Below are positions 6,769 through 10,111 of a stretch of 10,111 nucleotides of DNA, piece by piece; position 1 is the first letter of the stretch, and every line of letters begins with the position of its first letter. The position numbers and the translations under genes were made by a program. The notes below the pieces were generated by a model. The model saw only the letters and a program-made list of their open reading frames with translations, had not been told where the DNA came from and searched no databases. This stretch comes from an uncultured Pseudanabaenaceae cyanobacterium (GTDB lineage: Bacteria > Cyanobacteriota > Cyanobacteriia > PCC-9006 > JAAUQQ01). Location: NCBI GenBank assembly GCA_938015405.1, contig CALLPZ010000028.1, positions 1-10,111 of the forward strand, written 5' to 3'.

Positions 6769-7475
6769 ATCTAAGTAAATAATTTAAGACTTGGTATGTA
6801 AGCTAACAGGCTTTTCAAAAAAACTGTAGAGCTGCGGAGGTATGGGCTTCAGAATTACCACTAAGATCGATTAATGATACAAGAGTAGGTCAGCTTATCT
6901 CATCAGACACCTGTCCCAGAGCGTTTGCTGAGCTTTACAAGCTTTAACCTATGCCAGCCTGTGGGTTGTGTATCAGTGAAGTGGCCATTGCATCCAATGC
7001 TGTTTAGAAACGCAGCTTATTCAGCACAGACCAATCTATGGGAGCTGTCGCAGATAGGGTTAACCGCTTTTCTTAAGATTTCATATATCGCACTTGCATG
7101 AGGTATCAGCAGTAACCAAGTTGCTGAACGAAAGATATTCTGCAATAGCTCAACGAACATCCAGCATTGCTGAAGCTCGAATAATCTTCAGACGAGTCTA
7201 TGAAATCAGATCGATTTCCCTACCATTTAAGTTTTAATACCTTTCGGAAAGGCCAACATATCTTGTGAGCCGCCTCCTATTTATCCAGACAGACCAATAT
7301 TCAACAGGGTCCACCATCATTAGGATTTAGCGATGGCATTCAAGCCCAGATGGAGGCTAAGACGGGAATAGCGAGTCTGTGCACCCTTAAGTCTCTATGG
7401 AAAGAAAAATCTATCTCCGGTTGCCACTGAATCAGATGGGGTATCAGCCCAGGTCATCCGTTAAAAGTCCAAACA

Positions 7476-7508
7476 AAAACGAGGTCGTCCAAAGGACGAC
7501 CTCGTTTT
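7476..7508 (-). terminator. Intrinsic terminator of clpC
   Basis: Perfect 15-base arms AAAACGAGGTCGTCC (7476-7490) and its complement (7494-7508) around a 3-base loop. On the minus strand the stem is followed by a T-rich run (TTTTTGTTT counting the end of the stem), 53 bases after the clpC stop codon. Read on the plus strand the T run is shorter, so some function in both directions is possible. Confidence 0.88.
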
Positions 7509-7560
7509 CACTTCTAAGCCTCAATTCAAGGCAATTAAGACTGACATGCCAACAAGTCGA

Positions 7561-10041
7561 TTAATCAGCCCCTTGGGAAAGCAGCTCACGCTTCTCTCCA
7601 GAAGCAACCTGAACCTTGCCATCGGCATCAACGTCTACCGTGGCAGCATCACCATCCTTGAGACGACCCGACAGAATCTCTTCTGCCAAGGAATCTTCAA
7701 GTAAGCGCATGATTGCACGGCGCAGAGGACGAGCACCATAGCTAGGATTGTAGCCTTCCTCAATGAGACGATCCTTAAAGCGATCCGTCACTTGAAGCTC
7801 GATGCCTCTCTCGGTCAGGCGGCCAAAGACCTCTTGCAACATGATGATTGCAATTTCCTTGACCTCATCCTTGGTCAACTGACGGAAGACAATGATCTCA
7901 TCCAGACGGTTGAGGAACTCAGGACGGAAGTACTGCTTGAGCTCTTCGTTCACCAAGGAGCGAATGCGGTTGTACTGAGAATCAGACGCATCCTCACCGG
8001 AGAATTCAAAGCCAAGACCACCACCACCTTTCTCAATCACCTTCGAACCAATGTTCGAAGTCATGATGATGAGCGTGTTCTTGAAGTCCACCGTGCGGCC
8101 CTTGGCATCGGTCAAGCGACCATCTTCCAAGATTTGCAGCAGAAGGTTGAACACATCGGGGTGAGCTTTCTCAATCTCATCAAACAGAACGACGGTGTAA
8201 GGACGACGACGCACAGCTTCTGTGAGCTGACCGCCTTCGCTATAGCCAACGTAACCCGGAGGAGAACCAATCAGCTTGGAAACCGTATGGCGCTCCATAA
8301 ATTCCGACATATCCAAGCGAACCATGGCATCTTCGGACCCGAAGAAGTAGGTTGCAAGGGCCTTAGTCAACTCAGTCTTACCTACACCAGTAGGACCCGA
8401 GAAGATGAAGCTAGCGATAGGACGGTTGGGGTTCTTGAGACCCACGCGAGCTCGACGAATCGCACGGGATACAGCTTTCACAGCTTCGTCCTGGCCAATC
8501 AAGCGACCATGGAGGGTGTCTTCCATGTGCAGAAGCTTCTCAGACTCAGACTCAGTGAGCTTATTAACTGGCACGCCCGTCCAAGCCGCAACCACCTGAG
8601 CAATGTCCTCTTCGGTGACGACAGGAGAATCGACTTTCTCATCGTCTGCATCCGCAGCTTTCTTGTTTTGAGCGATGGAACGGATTTCAGACTTGATCTC
8701 CATTTCGCGATCGCGCAACTCGCCAGCCTTATCAAAGTCTTGGGAACGAACGGCATCGTCCTTATCCCGAAGAACCTGACGTAGCTCTTTATCCAATTCC
8801 TTCGCAGCGGGAGGCAATTGGGAGTTGAGCAGGCGCACACGAGAGCCAGCCTCATCAATCAAGTCAATCGCTTTATCGGGTAAGAAGCGATCTGAGATGT
8901 AGCGATCCGCCAGTTGAGCCGCAGCTTCTAGGGCATCATCACCAATTTTGAGCTTGTGATGTTGCTCGTAGCGCTCGCGCAAACCATGGAGAATTTCGAT
9001 GGTTTCTTCAACGCTAGGCTCACCGACCATAACGGGCTGGAAACGACGTTCCAGAGCAGCATCCCGCTCGATGTGCTTGCGATATTCATCCAGGGTTGTT
9101 GCACCAATGCACTGCAACTCGCCCCGAGCCAAAGCAGGTTTGAGGATGTTGGCTGCATCAATTGCACCTTCCGCTGCACCTGCACCAATGAGGGTGTGAA
9201 CCTCGTCAATGACCAGGATGACGTTTCCGGCAGCGCGGATCTCATCCATGATTTTCTTGAGGCGTTCCTCAAATTCACCACGATATTTAGTGCCGGCGAC
9301 CAGAAGACCAATATCTAAGGTGACAACTCGCTTCTCTTCGAGAATGTCTGGGATATCGCCATTGGAAATACTTTGGGCCAAACCTTCCGCGATCGCGGTC
9401 TTACCCACACCAGGTTCACCAATAAGGACCGGGTTGTTTTTAGTACGACGACCCAAGATTTGGATCACACGTTCAATTTCTTTCTGGCGACCTACGACTG
9501 GATCAAGCTTGCCGTCTGCAGCCATCTGAGTGAGGTTAGAGCCAAACTCATCTAGGGTTGGGGTCTTTGTGCGACCACCACCGCCACCACCGGAAGTAAC
9601 CTCAGCAGTTTCACCGAGCTGACGAATTACCTGGGTACGAACCTTAGAGAGATCGACACCGAGGTTTTCCAGCACGCGAGCAGCAACACCTTCACCTTCA
9701 CGGATGAGGCCCAGCAGCAGATGCTCAGTACCAATGTAGTTGTGCCCCAGTTGACGAGCCTCCTCTAAAGAGAGCTCTAGAACACGCTTCGCACGGGGCG
9801 TAAAGGGAATTTCAACGGCAACAAATCCTGAGCCGCGACCAATGATTTTCTCAACTTCAATCCGTGCATCCTTGAGGTTTACCCCCATGGACTTCAGAAC
9901 CTTTGCGGCAACGCCGGTTCCTTCACCTATTAAACCGAGTAGAATCTGCTCGGTTCCTACAAAGTTGTGCCCCAGGCGTCTTGCCTCTTCCTGAGCCAAC
10001 ATGATGACCTTGATGGCCTTTTCTGTGAAGCGTTCAAACAT
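7561..10041 (-). CDS. clpC: ATP-dependent Clp protease ATPase subunit ClpC (Hsp100/AAA+ unfoldase)
   Basis: Complete 826-residue class I Hsp100 protein. Two Clp_N repeats (about 3-65 and 77-145, with GHNFVGTEQILLGL and GHNYIGTEHLLLGL) bind adaptors and substrates. A six-glycine linker (151-156) leads to AAA+ module 1: Walker A GEPGVGKT (208-215), Walker B Asp279-Glu280, likely arginine fingers Arg332/333. A UVR-containing coiled-coil M domain follows (about 410-460, FDKAGELRDRE). AAA+ module 2 has Walker A GPTGVGKT (549-556), Walker B Asp621-Glu622, the ClpP-docking loop LGF (676-678) and the sensor-2 GAR (769-771). The short M domain with UVR and the LGF loop mark ClpC rather than ClpB. It unfolds proteins and feeds them to ClpP-type peptidase cores in the cytosol; cyanobacterial ClpC works with ClpP3/ClpR and ClpS adaptors and is essential in the strains tested. 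TAAGG seven bases upstream supports the start. It has its own terminator, so it is monocistronic. Confidence 0.98.
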   Translation of the reverse strand: MFERFTEKAIKVIMLAQEEARRLGHNFVGTEQILLGLIGEGTGVAAKVLKSMGVNLKDARIEVEKIIGRGSGFVAVEIPFTPRAKRVLELSLEEARQLGHNYIGTEHLLLGLIREGEGVAARVLENLGVDLSKVRTQVIRQLGETAEVTSGGGGGGRTKTPTLDEFGSNLTQMAADGKLDPVVGRQKEIERVIQILGRRTKNNPVLIGEPGVGKTAIAEGLAQSISNGDIPDILEEKRVVTLDIGLLVAGTKYRGEFEERLKKIMDEIRAAGNVILVIDEVHTLIGAGAAEGAIDAANILKPALARGELQCIGATTLDEYRKHIERDAALERRFQPVMVGEPSVEETIEILHGLRERYEQHHKLKIGDDALEAAAQLADRYISDRFLPDKAIDLIDEAGSRVRLLNSQLPPAAKELDKELRQVLRDKDDAVRSQDFDKAGELRDREMEIKSEIRSIAQNKKAADADDEKVDSPVVTEEDIAQVVAAWTGVPVNKLTESESEKLLHMEDTLHGRLIGQDEAVKAVSRAIRRARVGLKNPNRPIASFIFSGPTGVGKTELTKALATYFFGSEDAMVRLDMSEFMERHTVSKLIGSPPGYVGYSEGGQLTEAVRRRPYTVVLFDEIEKAHPDVFNLLLQILEDGRLTDAKGRTVDFKNTLIIMTSNIGSKVIEKGGGGLGFEFSGEDASDSQYNRIRSLVNEELKQYFRPEFLNRLDEIIVFRQLTKDEVKEIAIIMLQEVFGRLTERGIELQVTDRFKDRLIEEGYNPSYGARPLRRAIMRLLEDSLAEEILSGRLKDGDAATVDVDADGKVQVASGEKRELLSQGAD

Positions 10042-10048
10042 GGGCGTA

Positions 10049-10053
10049 CCTTA
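10049..10053 (-). promoter_or_regulatory. Ribosome binding site of clpC
   Basis: TAAGG on the minus strand, seven bases from the ATG at 10041. A moderate match to the Shine-Dalgarno consensus that agrees with the conserved ClpC N-terminus MFERFTEKAI. Confidence 0.5.
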
Positions 10054-10084
10054 CATCACCTGCAGCGGCCGGTTAACTAACTTT

Positions 10085-10106
10085 AGCACAGGCAACAAGT
10101 TGTGCT
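10085..10106. repeat. Inverted repeat upstream of clpC
   Basis: AGCACA (10085-10090) and TGTGCT (10101-10106) are perfect complements around 10 bases, centred about 55 bases upstream of the clpC start, in promoter or leader territory. It could be an operator or a leader stem; the right edge of the window prevents a fuller view. Confidence 0.35.
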
Positions 10107-10111
10107 GTCTC

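Larger units (their letters stand above)
6077..7475. other. Long gene-free region upstream of the glycosyltransferase gene
   Basis: About 1.4 kb with no frame that looks coding: the longest open frames are short, lack ribosome binding sites and show no family resemblance. The base composition is visibly more A/T-rich than in the flanking genes, and no HIP1 site occurs. It carries several short perfect inverted repeats (6203-6226, 6259-6289, 6743-6768) and a GGTTAACC palindrome at 7058-7065. It must include the promoter of the minus-strand glycosyltransferase unit, which I could not place. I saw no tRNA T-loop, Yfr1 core motif, repeat array or transposase remnant. It may hold unrecognised non-coding RNAs or a decayed gene. 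Confidence 0.6.

Noticed and set aside
6838..6871. GGAGG followed by ATG suggesting a small gene
   Set aside because: The ATG is only one base after the motif and the frame ends after ten codons.
7237..7319. Minus-strand mini-frame of about 28 codons starting ATGATGGTGGAC
   Set aside because: Too short, no ribosome binding site seen and no similarity to a known small protein.
7792..8784. 330-codon plus-strand open frame opposite clpC
   Set aside because: It lies entirely antisense to the conserved clpC gene; such long antisense frames are a common by-product of codon bias, and the product resembles no family.

Overview
The window looks like a piece of cyanobacterial chromosome. Three things point that way: eight copies of the palindrome GCGATCGC (HIP1) in about 10 kb, a DUF3155 protein (a small family essentially confined to cyanobacteria), and a plant/cyanobacterial-type ClpC. 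No lineage below phylum can be assigned safely. No transposase, integrase, CRISPR array, tRNA or rRNA was recognised.

Layout. (1) Positions 1-1535, minus strand: a gene running off the left edge that encodes a divergent succinyl-CoA synthetase beta-subunit-like protein whose key catalytic and metal-binding residues appear to be replaced. (2) 1536-2029: a gene-free gap, with a possible hairpin terminator just downstream of the next gene. (3) 2030-3853, minus: a soluble sensor histidine kinase of probable Hik2/chloroplast-sensor-kinase type, enlarged by three low-complexity insertions. (4) 4115-4444, plus: the DUF3155 protein, starting at TTG behind a perfect AGGAGG and a good sigma70-type promoter. 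(5) 4585-4624: a perfect 20-bp-arm bidirectional terminator closing the convergent DUF3155 and esterase genes. (6) 4662-5279 and 5297-6076, both minus: an alpha/beta-hydrolase esterase directly downstream of a WecG/TagA/CpsF glycosyltransferase, 17 bases apart and likely co-transcribed. (7) 6077-7475: about 1.4 kb without a convincing gene, AT-richer than its surroundings and carrying several short perfect inverted repeats. (8) 7476-7508: the clpC terminator. (9) 7561-10041, minus: complete clpC.

The genes do not form a single pathway. Proteostasis (ClpC), signal transduction (Hik2-like), cell-surface or exopolysaccharide glycosylation (WecG family) and a central-metabolism-derived protein (SucC-like) lie side by side, mostly as separate transcription units, which is typical of cyanobacterial chromosomes. 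I see no clear novel multi-gene system. The most unusual items are the SucC-like protein with a degraded active site, the insert-laden histidine kinase, and the long structured non-coding stretch upstream of the glycosyltransferase.
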